NCBI RefSeq assembly: GCF_900128985.1
Contig: NZ_FQUC01000014.1
Coordinates: 1-64,000, forward strand
Reading direction: 5' to 3'
Length of the DNA: 64,000 nt
Source: Indolivaga macrotermitis
GTDB lineage: Bacteria > Bacteroidota > Bacteroidia > Bacteroidales > Dysgonomonadaceae
Part shown: in pieces, positions 17,337 to 27,100 of the stretch
Position numbering within the stretch: the first letter of the stretch is position 1
How the letters are laid out: each line of letters opens with the position of its first letter
Notes under the pieces: model-generated
What the model saw: only the letters and a program-made list of their open reading frames with translations
The model's database searches: none
What the model was told of the DNA's origin: nothing
Translations under genes and position numbers: made by a program

Positions 17337-18893
17337 TTAAAGGTCTGTGATAGGTTTATACTTAGGTACAAGTATTTTCATAACTACCCATCCTATCAAG
17401 TAAGCTACTGCACAGATAGAGAATATAATCATATATCCGGTGCTGATACCATCTACTACAACCGAACCGCTATCGGTAAGGCTTTGTAAGAAACCTTCGG
17501 GAATATGTTCAGTCGCAAATTGAGGGAATTTTTCTAATAGAGGAGCTCCGTCTACAGTAGTCCATTGCAAATGGCTATGGTCGAATAATACCCCTGAACC
17601 TTTATTGATAAGGAACGAGCCGATACCTCCGGCCATACCTCCGATACCTGTGATGGTTGCAATGGCTTTTTTAGGAAACATATCACCAATAGTAGAGAAG
17701 ATATTAGCTGACCATGCCTGGTGTGCTGCTCCTGCAATACCGATGATGATAACCGGTACCCAATAAGAAATATGCCCTAAAGGTTGAGCTAATAATGCCA
17801 AAAGAGGGAAGAATGCGAATATCAACATCGCTTTCATACGGCCTGCATATGGGTTCATACCTTTCTTTTCTACAAAGTATGAAGGTAACCATCCTCCGAT
17901 AATAGAAAGAAGTGTAATTGCATACAATACAAAGATAGCCAACTGCCCTTCGGTATCAGATGATTTGATTCCGTATACCGAGCTTAGGTAAGCAGGTGCC
18001 CAGAATAGGAAGAACCACCATACTCCGTCTGTCATGAATTTACCGAAAGCGAAAGCCCATGTTTGTTTGTAGCGGAAAGCGTCTTTAAATGATATTTTTT
18101 TGCTTTCCTGTGCTGCTTCTACTTTTTCTTCTACAGGGTCTGTCGATTCCTGATCCGATTGGATATAAGCAAGCTCGGCTGCATTTACTTTAGGATGTTT
18201 TTCGGGTTTATTATAGATAAATACCCAAAATCCCATCCAAATGAAACCTAAAGCACCGATGATTATAAAGGACATTTCCCATCCCCATACCGAAGCAATT
18301 ACAGGAATTGTAACGGGAGCAGCAAGTGCACCGACTGTGGCTCCTGCATTGAAGATACTTGTAGCAAGTGCTCTGTCTTTTTTAGGGAAATATTCGGCTG
18401 TGGCTTTGATGGCTGCCGGAAAGTTTCCTGCTTCCCCGATCGCTAAAATTAAGCGAGCAAAGATAAACAGTACTACACTGACACTGGCAACACGTCCTAT
18501 ATTTTGTACATGCGAGATTGCTTCACGTGCACCTTCAAATCCGACAAACCATTCTCCGGCAGTGATACCCGATGTCGCAATACCACAGAAAGCATGGATT
18601 ACAGCACCTAGTGACCATATACCGATAGCCCAAAGGAATCCTTTTTTAGTATCCATCCAGTCAACGAATTTACCGGCGAACAGCATACTTACTGCATAAA
18701 ATATAGAGAAGAGTGCGGTAATTGTACCATAGTCGTCATTTGTCCAATGGAATTCGGGCGAAATAAAGTCTTTCCATGTCAAGGACAGAACCTGCCTATC
18801 CAGATAATTGATAGTCGTGGCAAAAAACAACATGGCACAGATGGTCCATCTATAGCCGGTCATTTTTCCACTTGTATTATTGGGTGTATTCAT
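17337..18893 (-). CDS. MFS hexuronate transporter (ExuT-like)
   Basis: This inner-membrane major facilitator protein probably imports galacturonate or glucuronate with protons. The 518-residue protein starts near the ATTINYLDRQVLSL motif typical of ExuT/anion:cation symporters. About twelve membrane segments are visible, with a charged cytoplasmic loop (about residues 240-270, DPVEEKVEAAQESKK) between halves. A large extracytoplasmic loop near residues 420-480 follows. It lies between eda and uxaB (gaps of 20 and 32 bp). The substrate is inferred from context. Confidence 0.9.
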   Translation of the reverse strand: MNTPNNTSGKMTGYRWTICAMLFFATTINYLDRQVLSLTWKDFISPEFHWTNDDYGTITALFSIFYAVSMLFAGKFVDWMDTKKGFLWAIGIWSLGAVIHAFCGIATSGITAGEWFVGFEGAREAISHVQNIGRVASVSVVLFIFARLILAIGEAGNFPAAIKATAEYFPKKDRALATSIFNAGATVGALAAPVTIPVIASVWGWEMSFIIIGALGFIWMGFWVFIYNKPEKHPKVNAAELAYIQSDQESTDPVEEKVEAAQESKKISFKDAFRYKQTWAFAFGKFMTDGVWWFFLFWAPAYLSSVYGIKSSDTEGQLAIFVLYAITLLSIIGGWLPSYFVEKKGMNPYAGRMKAMLIFAFFPLLALLAQPLGHISYWVPVIIIGIAGAAHQAWSANIFSTIGDMFPKKAIATITGIGGMAGGIGSFLINKGSGVLFDHSHLQWTTVDGAPLLEKFPQFATEHIPEGFLQSLTDSGSVVVDGISTGYMIIFSICAVAYLIGWVVMKILVPKYKPITDL

Positions 18894-18913
18894 GGTTATT
18901 ATTTTACGGGTTA

Positions 18914-19585
18914 TTATTTGTTTCTCAGTTTAGCGATAATAGCCAAAGCATCTTTACACAATTGGGTGATTTTGCCCCAGTCTTTTGCTGCTACTACTTC
19001 TTTAGGAAAAAGGTTTGAACCCATACCTACAGAGCCAACGCCTGCGCTAAACCATTTGCTGAGATTTTCTTCCGCAGGGGTTACACCTCCTGTTACCATG
19101 ATGTTGGTCCATGGCATAGGAGCTTTAACGCCTTTAACGAAAGCAGGTCCTACAACATCTCCTGGGAATACCTTTACTATTTCGGCTCCCAACTCTTGTG
19201 CATAACCTACTTCTGATACCGAACCGCATCCGGGCACATAAGCTACTTGGCGGCGATTACATACTTTGAAAATATCAGGATTAAGTAATGGTCCTACTAC
19301 AAAGTTTGCACCTAATTGAAGGAAAAGTGAAGCTGTTCCGGCATCAACAATAGAGCCGATTCCGAGAATCATTTCAGGGCATTCTTTTGCAGCCCATTTA
19401 TTTAGTTCACCGAAGATTTCATGAGCGAAGTCTCCACGGTTAGTGAATTCAAAAGCACGAACGCCTCCTTCGTAACAAGCTTTGACTACTTGTTTCGAAA
19501 TTTCGAGGTCACTATTGTAAAACACAGGAACCATTCCTGTTGCGGCTATTGCCTGACATACTTGTATTCTTGTAAAACGAGCCAT
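18914..19585 (-). CDS. eda: KDPG/KHG aldolase
   Basis: The aldolase splits 2-keto-3-deoxy-6-phosphogluconate into pyruvate and glyceraldehyde 3-phosphate. The 223-residue protein is a class I TIM barrel. The Schiff-base lysine is in IVKVFPGD (about residue 140), the catalytic Glu in AFEFTNRG (about residue 45), and the phosphate site in [13 protein letters not shown] strand is present. It follows the four-helix-bundle gene and precedes the transporter gene by 20 bp. Confidence 0.94.
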   Translation of the reverse strand: MARFTRIQVCQAIAATGMVPVFYNSDLEISKQVVKACYEGGVRAFEFTNRGDFAHEIFGELNKWAAKECPEMILGIGSIVDAGTASLFLQLGANFVVGPLLNPDIFKVCNRRQVAYVPGCGSVSEVGYAQELGAEIVKVFPGDVVGPAFVKGVKAPMPWTNIMVTGGVTPAEENLSKWFSAGVGSVGMGSNLFPKEVVAAKDWGKITQLCKDALAIIAKLRNK

Positions 19586-19598
19586 AATTTCTATAATT

Positions 19599-20005
19599 AA
19601 GAATTAAAAATGAAGAATGAGGAATTATAATTTACTTTTTAATGTTTTAACGGATGATACAAGCAACGAGATTAACTCATTACAATCGTTTTTCAAACTT
19701 TCGTAAAGTTTCTCATCTATATATTCAGTATCGCATAATAATGATAGCCAATAATCTGTTTCATTAGCTTCTTTTAAAGAAATACTTAATTTATGAACAA
19801 AGTCTTGTTTGCTTTGACCAAATTCTGATTCTCTTATTAATGCACCAATAGCCGTACCGCTGCGAAGAATTTGTTTTGAAAGAACATATTCCGATTTTTC
19901 TTTCTGCAAATATTGAGATAACCTCACTATACGAATAGCAAAAGTATAACTCTTAATATTTAGAACAGAATCAAGCCGTTTCATTATTCTTCATTATTAA
20001 TTCTT
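19599..20005. repeat. Inverted repeats framing the four-helix-bundle gene
   Basis: A 20-bp sequence at 19599-19618 recurs inverted at 19986-20005 with one mismatch (ATTCTTCATTnTTAATTCTT). They flank gene 19625-19984 and lie in the gaps on each side, in the manner of an inserted cassette. Confidence 0.75.
19625..19984 (-). CDS. Four-helix-bundle protein (23S rRNA intervening-sequence protein family)
   Basis: The 119-residue protein is helical throughout with FAIRIVRLSQ, QILRSGTAIGALIRES, SKQDFVHKLSISLKEANETDYWL and a C-terminal LISLLVSSVKTLK. These are marks of the S23/four-helix-bundle family found in rRNA intervening sequences and related to Avd proteins of diversity-generating retroelements (established for the family). 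It interrupts the hexuronate operon between kdgK and eda and is flanked by inverted repeats. No role in uronate metabolism is expected. Confidence 0.88.
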   Translation of the reverse strand: MKRLDSVLNIKSYTFAIRIVRLSQYLQKEKSEYVLSKQILRSGTAIGALIRESEFGQSKQDFVHKLSISLKEANETDYWLSLLCDTEYIDEKLYESLKNDCNELISLLVSSVKTLKSKL

Positions 20006-20027
20006 CATTCTTCATTTGTTTTATTTT

Positions 20028-21065
20028 TTATCTTGATACACGGCCTGAACCGTCTCCTTTCATCAGGTTTTCTACTTCCGGTACGGTAACAAGGTTGAAG
20101 TCTCCGTAAACAGTATGCTTCAAACAAGATGCTGCTACAGCAAACTCCAATGCTTTCTGATCATCCGAAGGATAAGAAATCAATCCATAGATTAATCCTC
20201 CCATAAATGAGTCTCCTCCACCTACGCGGTCAACGATATGGGTAATGTCGTAACGTTTCGATTGATATAATTTGTCAGAATACAAACATCCGCCCCAAGT
20301 GTTATGGTTAGCATTGATCGAACCACGTAGGGTGATAATTACTTTTTTCGCGCGAGGGAATTTTTTCATCATCTGAGTACATACTGATTCGAATTCAGCA
20401 GCATTAACCTCTCCACCGGTATGTGCTACATCGAAACCTTCAGGTTTGATGCCAAATACTTTCTCTGCATCCTCTTCGTTTCCTAATATAATGTCGCAGC
20501 CTTCTACTAAGGCAGGCATTACCTGATCAGCTGTTTTGCCGTATTTCCAAAGGTTCTTACGATAGTTAAGGTCAGTTGAAACAGTTACGCCCATTTCGTT
20601 AGCTATTTTGATAGCTTCTAAACATGCGTCAGCTGCACCTTGCGACAAGGCAGGCGTGATACCTGTCCAATGGAACCATTGAGCATCTTTCAATACTTCT
20701 CTCCAATTGATCATGCCGGGTTTGATTTGTGCAATAGCCGATTCAGCACGGTCATAAACAACTTTTGAAGCACGTGCTACAGCTCCTGTTTCGAGGAAAT
20801 AAATACCTACACGGTCGCCGCCTCTGACAATATTACTTACACCCACGTTGTATTTACGAAGGTCAGAGATACACCACTCTGCTATGTCATTTTTAGGTAA
20901 ACGGGTTACAAAATCAGTGGGTATTCCATAGTTAGATAGTGATACAGCTACATTGGCTTCCCCTCCGCCGAATGTGGCATTGAGGTTAGTAGACTGTATA
21001 AAACGTTGATAGCCGGGAGTTGCTAAACGCAACATAACTTCGCCGAAGGTTACTACTTTTTTCAT
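20028..21065 (-). CDS. kdgK: 2-keto-3-deoxygluconate kinase
   Basis: KdgK phosphorylates KDG to KDPG with ATP. The 345-residue protein is of the PfkB/ribokinase family: an N-terminal glycine pair in FGGGEANVAVSLS, a substrate region near STDLNYRKNLW, and the C-terminal signature DRVGGGDSFMGGLIYGL with the catalytic Asp (about residue 290). It lies second in the operon, 61 bp after uxaC, and is separated from eda by the four-helix-bundle cassette. Confidence 0.93.
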   Translation of the reverse strand: MKKVVTFGEVMLRLATPGYQRFIQSTNLNATFGGGEANVAVSLSNYGIPTDFVTRLPKNDIAEWCISDLRKYNVGVSNIVRGGDRVGIYFLETGAVARASKVVYDRAESAIAQIKPGMINWREVLKDAQWFHWTGITPALSQGAADACLEAIKIANEMGVTVSTDLNYRKNLWKYGKTADQVMPALVEGCDIILGNEEDAEKVFGIKPEGFDVAHTGGEVNAAEFESVCTQMMKKFPRAKKVIITLRGSINANHNTWGGCLYSDKLYQSKRYDITHIVDRVGGGDSFMGGLIYGLISYPSDDQKALEFAVAASCLKHTVYGDFNLVTVPEVENLMKGDGSGRVSR

Positions 21066-21126
21066 ATTATTGATAAATTATAATTTTAAATGTTTGTATA
21101 AAAATGCTGTTTTAATGTTGCCTTAT

Positions 21127-22533
21127 TTAAAATTGAAAGAAATTTTTCGCATTATAGTAAGATACATCTTCTACCAGTTTACTCAGAAATGGAAGTTCGG
21201 ATGCTGGGAGTAAACCTTCTTCCACATCATTACCGATGAGGTTGCAAAGAATTCTTCTGAAATACTCGTGACGAGGATATGACAGGAAGCTGCGAGAATC
21301 GGTAAGCATACCGACAAAGCGGCTTAATAACCCCAGATTTGAAAGAGAATTCATTTGTGCTTCCATACCTGTTTTTTGATCAAGGAACCACCATCCCGAT
21401 CCGAATTGGATCTTTCCGGCAACTGATCCGTCCTGAAAGTTTCCGATCATAGTTGCGATCAGGTCATTATCTCTCGGATTCAGATTGTAAATTATAGTCT
21501 TAGCCAATTGGTTATTAGTATCCAGACGGTTGAAGAACTTAGACATCGCTTTTGCTGTGTTAAAGTCTCCAATTGAATCGAATCCTGTATCGGGCCCTAA
21601 TTTATTGAATAGGCGTGTATTGTTATTGCGGATAGCTCCATAGTGGAACTGTTGGGTCCAGCCTTTTTCCCAGTCCATGATAGCACCTTCTACCATCATT
21701 GCTGATTTGAACTTGCAGATTTCTTCTTTTGTAAGTTCTTTACCTCCGTATACTTTATTGAAAATAGCTTCAATTTCGGAAGTAGTATAGTCTTCTGCAT
21801 AAAATTCTTCTATACCATGGTCAGAAAGTTTACACCCGACACTGGCAAAGAAATCATGACGATTGCGCAATGCTGCGATAAGATCAGAGAATTTACTTAT
21901 AGATACCCCTGATGCCGTAGATAATTTTTCTACATATGTTATGAAATCAGCAGCTACTTCTACAGCCATTGCTTTGTCGGGACGCCATGTAGGAAGAACT
22001 TTTATTGTGAAACCTTCTTTTTTCAAAGAAAGGTGATATTCCAGAGAATCAATGGGATCATCCGTTGTACAAACTGTTTCTACACCATAGTGTTTCATTA
22101 AGCCTCGGGCTGAAAATTCCGGTGTGCGAAGTTTAGCAGTACAAGCATCGAAAATTTCTTTGGCGGTTTCTGGTTTTAGTAATTTAGTAACGCCAAATGC
22201 CGTTTTCAGTTCCAGGTGTGTCCAATGGTATAATGGATTACGCATTGTGTATGGTACTGTTTCTGCCCATTTTTCGAATTTCTCCCAGTCTGTGGTATCT
22301 TTTCCGGTGCAGAAGCGTTCGTCTACACCATTTGTGCGCATAGCACGCCATTTATAGTGGTCGCCGGCCAGCCAGATCTCTCCTAGATTGTCGAACTGAT
22401 AGTTTTCGGCAATCAGTTTTGGATCGAGGTGGCAGTGGTAGTCGATAATTGGTAACTTCTTTGCATGCTCATGGAAAAGCATTTGTGCTGTTTCTGTTTG
22501 TAAGACGAAGTTGTCGTCGAGAAATTGTTTCAT
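21127..22533 (-). CDS. uxaC: Uronate isomerase
   Basis: UxaC isomerises D-galacturonate to D-tagaturonate and D-glucuronate to D-fructuronate. The 468-residue protein of the amidohydrolase superfamily begins with the metal motif YHCHLDP (about residues 33-39). It contains TDDPIDSLEYH, a family signature, and ends with YPRHEYFRRILCNLIG. Length and motifs match UxaC. It is the first gene of the leftward operon, with about 180 bp of control region upstream. Confidence 0.96.
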   Translation of the reverse strand: MKQFLDDNFVLQTETAQMLFHEHAKKLPIIDYHCHLDPKLIAENYQFDNLGEIWLAGDHYKWRAMRTNGVDERFCTGKDTTDWEKFEKWAETVPYTMRNPLYHWTHLELKTAFGVTKLLKPETAKEIFDACTAKLRTPEFSARGLMKHYGVETVCTTDDPIDSLEYHLSLKKEGFTIKVLPTWRPDKAMAVEVAADFITYVEKLSTASGVSISKFSDLIAALRNRHDFFASVGCKLSDHGIEEFYAEDYTTSEIEAIFNKVYGGKELTKEEICKFKSAMMVEGAIMDWEKGWTQQFHYGAIRNNNTRLFNKLGPDTGFDSIGDFNTAKAMSKFFNRLDTNNQLAKTIIYNLNPRDNDLIATMIGNFQDGSVAGKIQFGSGWWFLDQKTGMEAQMNSLSNLGLLSRFVGMLTDSRSFLSYPRHEYFRRILCNLIGNDVEEGLLPASELPFLSKLVEDVSYYNAKNFFQF

Positions 22534-22618
22534 TGCAAGAATGTTTTTATTATTAGTTAATATTTTTCATATTTACGGTCAACTTTCTGCTTTTTGTCGT
22601 CATTTCCGTTTTTTTATT

Positions 22619-22634
22619 GTGTGTGCGAACACAC
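22619..22634. promoter_or_regulatory. Palindrome upstream of uxaC
   Basis: GTGTGT-GCGA-ACACAC is an inverted repeat 86 bp before the uxaC start. It could be an operator, or a hairpin with a GNRA-type loop in RNA. No local LacI- or GntR-type uronate regulator is seen. Confidence 0.35.
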
Positions 22635-22662
22635 TCTTGGGCATTATATAACGGATATATGG

Positions 22663-22697
22663 AAAAGCATCCTACAAATAAAGCTCAAAGGATGCTT
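22663..22697 (-). terminator. Terminator of the DUF4861-like gene
   Basis: On the minus strand AAGCATCCT/AGGATGCTT (22665-22673 with 22689-22697) closes a 15-nt loop and is followed by TTTT, 21 bp after the stop at 22718. Confidence 0.6.
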
Positions 22698-22717
22698 ATT
22701 TCCAATAATATCCGCAA

Positions 22718-23953
22718 TTATTTTAGTCCTGTTATGTTAAATTTACTATTTAACCTGTTTAAAACTTCATCAATGCATTTCAAAAAAGTGGCTTCGTCTT
22801 TTACAGGTTCTTTATCTAGCTCCCATGTCGGCATAAAGTAGTATTCTAAATACCCGTTGTCAGGCGACAATACTAATACATGGTTTAACTCATCTTCTGT
22901 TATTTGTTTGATTTGCTTAGTATGCACGAATACGACCAATCCCTGCATGTCTTTATTCAAACTTTGTTTGCCAAAGGTCGCAATATATGACCATTCGCTT
23001 CCTTCTTCTTTTTTTATTGTCAGCTTAGCGTTTTTATCCTTGATGATTCCTGTAGCCAGATTGTCTATGTTTTTATCCACAAACAGCTCCATGTGGGATG
23101 CGCGGCTACCGGCATCAATAGAGATAAGAGATGTAAGGTTACATTTGGTTCCGTTTGCGTCCCATCCATAATATATGGTTTTAACCTGAGAGCGAATCTT
23201 TCCGTCCATCGGGATTAAGCAGGTAGTACTGTCTTTTTTATCAACCCGGACAGCTTTGCTCCCGTTCCATACAGCAATGGTGCCGATACCCAGTCCGGCT
23301 CCTACTTTCATATTATCCATTCCCCATGCAGCCATATTATGGTAGTTGCTAAATCCGTCTATACCTACACCCGGAAGAACGATTTCGGATGTTTTTTTTG
23401 CAAATACATCAATTGCATTGCGGTTATCGAGATAAAAGCGAAAGGCAACTTTATCACTTTCCCAACCCGGGCCTTCGTACTTGATATAATATGAGTGATC
23501 GGTAAAACTACCGGGTAGAGTTATATTGTTCGGCTTTACCCAAGAGTGTTCGCCTATATATTCGCGCCCAACAAATTGACCGCCTATCTTATGAGATAAT
23601 TCGGCATAGGTCCGTTTGGGATATGCTTCGGCATGGCCGCTCTTGATCGTTATTTTCAGTTCTTTATTAGCGTCTATCTTGTCGATAGGTAGTATAGCGA
23701 AAGTTTTATTGTATATATTGCTGCTGATCTCTACAGGAACCACTTTGCCTTCGTATTCGGCTATATAGTTACCGAAGGGAAGAGCCAGATTTTCTACCGG
23801 AATTTCGAGAGTGTAGTCTGTTACTGTCGTCGAAGAGTTGTTTTTCAGACGGATTTCTTTACTGGTATTCTGACCTGAAAGGCTTACTGATGCTACAGAG
23901 AGGAATAAGCCTGCAAAAACAATTTTTTTCAGAAATAAAGCTGATGTGTTCAT
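22718..23953 (-). CDS. Exported DUF4861-like protein of the pectin cluster
   Basis: The 411-residue protein has a signal peptide (about residues 1-27, SLSGQ). It then shows beta-rich sequence with KNNSSTTVTDYTLEIPV, GPGWESDKVAFRFYLDNRNAIDVFAK, YHNMAAWGMDNMKVG and YYGWDANGTK. I recognise this pattern as DUF4861, a family often beside uronate and pectin genes (memory, not searched). The biochemical role is unproven; a periplasmic carbohydrate-active enzyme is plausible, with conserved Trp, Asp and His. It sits between uxaC and the hybrid regulator and has its own -7 box and terminator. Confidence 0.75.
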   Translation of the reverse strand: MNTSALFLKKIVFAGLFLSVASVSLSGQNTSKEIRLKNNSSTTVTDYTLEIPVENLALPFGNYIAEYEGKVVPVEISSNIYNKTFAILPIDKIDANKELKITIKSGHAEAYPKRTYAELSHKIGGQFVGREYIGEHSWVKPNNITLPGSFTDHSYYIKYEGPGWESDKVAFRFYLDNRNAIDVFAKKTSEIVLPGVGIDGFSNYHNMAAWGMDNMKVGAGLGIGTIAVWNGSKAVRVDKKDSTTCLIPMDGKIRSQVKTIYYGWDANGTKCNLTSLISIDAGSRASHMELFVDKNIDNLATGIIKDKNAKLTIKKEEGSEWSYIATFGKQSLNKDMQGLVVFVHTKQIKQITEDELNHVLVLSPDNGYLEYYFMPTWELDKEPVKDEATFLKCIDEVLNRLNSKFNITGLK

Positions 23954-24021
23954 GATGATAAGGTTCCGATAAGTAAAGCCAATTTTATTGTTTGACTCTT
24001 CTGGTTTATACTATATACAGA

Positions 24022-24029
24022 CAAATATA
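24022..24029 (-). promoter_or_regulatory. -7 box for the DUF4861-like gene
   Basis: TATATTTG on the minus strand matches TAnnTTTG about 70 bp before the start at 23953. No clear -33 TTTG was found. Confidence 0.45.
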
Positions 24030-24103
24030 AATAAAAAGAAACTACAATAAGAGGGGTTATTTTGACTTTGGCTAATTCTTCCCCGTATTTGTACGATATT
24101 ACA

Positions 24104-27100
24104 TTATTTTTTAGACTCAGGTTCTCTGTGCTGGTTTCTGTATTCGCTGGGTGTTGTTCCGAATATTTTCTTGAAACATTGGGTGAAATATTTTGTGTCG
24201 GAAATACCTATCATGAAAGAAATCTCTTTTATCGTATATTCATTGTTGTTAGTAATAAGTTTAGCAGCATGTTTTATTTTAATATTGCGCACAAATTCGA
24301 TGGGCGAATATCCTGTCAAACTTTTAAGCTTCTTGAAGAATACGGTACGGCTCATGGCCATAGCCGATACCAGATCCTCAATAAGGAAATCGCTGTTGTC
24401 GATATTTGACTCTATAATTTCCTCTACTTTTTGCAGGAACAGGTTATCATGTCCTGTAATTTGTTGTTCTTCCTGATCAATGGCTTGTTCATCGGATGGC
24501 GTTAATTCGGGAGCTACGATGGTGCTGCCGGATTGTAATGTGTAGGTGTCGAATAGCCGTTTTCTTTGCTGTACAATATTATTGATACGGGCACGGAGAT
24601 ATTTGACACTGAAAGGTTTTGTGATATAATCGTCGGCTCCGAAATCGAGTCCGCTAAGCCTGCTTTCCATGTCTGTTTTTGCAGTCAGCAGAATGAATGG
24701 AATATGGCTGGTTTCACAGTTGTTACGTATTTCCTGTAAGAATTGTACACCATCCATTTCGGGCATCATCAGGTCACTGAGTATAAAATCGGGGATGTTG
24801 GTTACTGCAAGTTCGTACCCCTCTTTTCCATTGGAGGCTTCTAATACATCGTAGTAGGGTAAGAGTATTGTAGAAATAAAATGGCGAAGGTCGTCATCGT
24901 CTTCTACAACCAGAATAACAGCTTTCTGTTCTTCTTTGTCAATTGAAGTTTCTTCTGTTTCCGGGGTTTCTGTTTGATCTCCAGTGATGTTATCTTTCTT
25001 TTCAGTTGGTATGGGCTGAACGGTTTCGGTTAGATGAACTATGTTAACGCTGTCATCGAAATGCTCCACGCCTAAGGGGAAGAGTACGGTGAACGAAGAC
25101 CCTTCATTAGGGGTGCTTTCCACTTGTATTTTAGCATAATGCCTGTCTGCTACTTCTTTTACGATAGATAAACCGATGCCTGTGCTGGGCTTACTCTTAT
25201 CCGGATTGAATGATGCAAACCGTGTGAAAAGCTTGTTTAGCACATCTTTGGTCATGCCTTTGCCTTGGTCAGTAACCTGTAAGGCGATGTATTTATCTTT
25301 TTTGAAGATATTTACTTCTATGGTACGTCCGGACGGGGTATATTTGAATGAATTAGATAAAAGGTTGAATGTGAGTTTCTCTACACTGTCCCTGTCTATC
25401 CATATCTTTTCACCTTCACTCTGGTCATTCACCTTTAAATCTATATTTTGTCCTTCAGCTGTTTTAGTAAAACTCTGACAAATATCGGAAATATAGCTGC
25501 CTATAGGTGTTGCCTGTATGGATAACTGATGCTTCTGTATTTTTCTGAAATCGAGTATCTGATTGACCATACGAAGCATACGGTTAGCATTTTTCAATAC
25601 TAACTGAAGTTGGGATCTGGTTTCCTGTGGGGTTTTCTCGTCTTCGAGTATATTCTCTACAGGAGATACAATCATTGTCAGTGGAGTTCGTATCTCGTGT
25701 GAAATATCTGTAAAGAAACGGGTCTTCATTTCAGTCTGTTCATGCTCCAGTATAACCCTGTCTCTCAATCTGTAGAATGTGAAAATCGTTCTAAGGATAG
25801 AGTATAAGATCGCGATGAATATAATTAGGTATAGCAGATATGCCCATCCTGTTTGCCAAAAAGATGGAACTATTTCTATCAGTAGTGTATGCTCGTTATC
25901 CATCCAGATACCATCGCTGTTGGTCGATTTGACATGAAAGATATATTTTCCGGGTGATAGATTCGAATAGTTAGCTATCCGTTGATCTTTCGTAATGATC
26001 CAGTCTTCGTCGAGCCCATCAAGTTTGTATGAATAACTGATTCTTTTCGGGTCGATATAGTCGAGCGCTGCAAACTCTATACTGATGAAATTTTGTTTGT
26101 GGCTTAGACGTAAATGATCTAAATCGTCGATATTCTCTTTCAGAGGTGAATCATCCCCGACCTTAACTACTTTATTCGATATTAGTAATTTTGTCAGTGC
26201 TACATAGGGAACAAAGGTGTTTCGCTCCAGTCTTTCGGGGTCAATTGAAATCAGGCCTTTTGAATATCCGAAATATATTATTCCCGATCGGGTTGTAATT
26301 CTGGAGCCTTCCGAAAAGTTTTGTCCTTTTATTAATCTGCTTACTTCACTGTATGTCTCGCACGATTGGGTTTTAGGATTGTATCGTGTGAGGTTACCTT
26401 CGGATGCTATCCACAGGTTTTTCTGGCTGTCCTCTACTATGGTTAGTACAACGTCTGAGGCAAGGCCGTTTTCGGTGGTTAATGATATAAACTGTGTGGG
26501 TAAATTATTTTCGTCGACCTCGCTTATTTTATTTACACCACCACCAAAGGTTGCCAGATAGGTCTCTCCGTCTTTGGTGGTACATATATCATATATATCA
26601 TTATTTGTGATACTCGTGTTTGTACCCGGAACAAGTGTAAATAGTTTGTATGCTATATCCTGATGGGCTTTGAATTCGGGCGAAAACATGATCAGTCCCA
26701 ATGTGGTACCTATACATATGTTTCCGTATTTATCGGACGATATTATCCTGATTTTTGCTCCTTGCTGTATCGGATAACCTGTGAGGCTGTTGTTTTTGTT
26801 GTAAAACTTTCCGGGCTGGTTTTCTTCTGCAAGGTTAAGTCCACCTCCGTATGTTCCTATCCAGATTCGGTTTTTAGAATCCTGATGTATACTGTATATG
26901 CTGTTGTCACTCAGGCTATGTGGATCTGACGGATTGTGCTTGTAATGTTCTACATTGTAAGATTTAGGGTCTGAAGTAGGACTGAGCTTATATATTCCGT
27001 CACCTTTGGTTCCTATCCAGATATTTTTCTTGTTGTCTTCGATAATGGAATATCCGGTACCTTCCAGTGGTGCGCCTTCTCCGATTTTGCCATTGAATGT

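Noticed and set aside
22619-22634. Terminator at the palindrome before uxaC
   Set aside because: The following bases are A-rich, not T-rich, on the relevant strand; the terminator of the neighbouring gene is better placed at 22663-22697.
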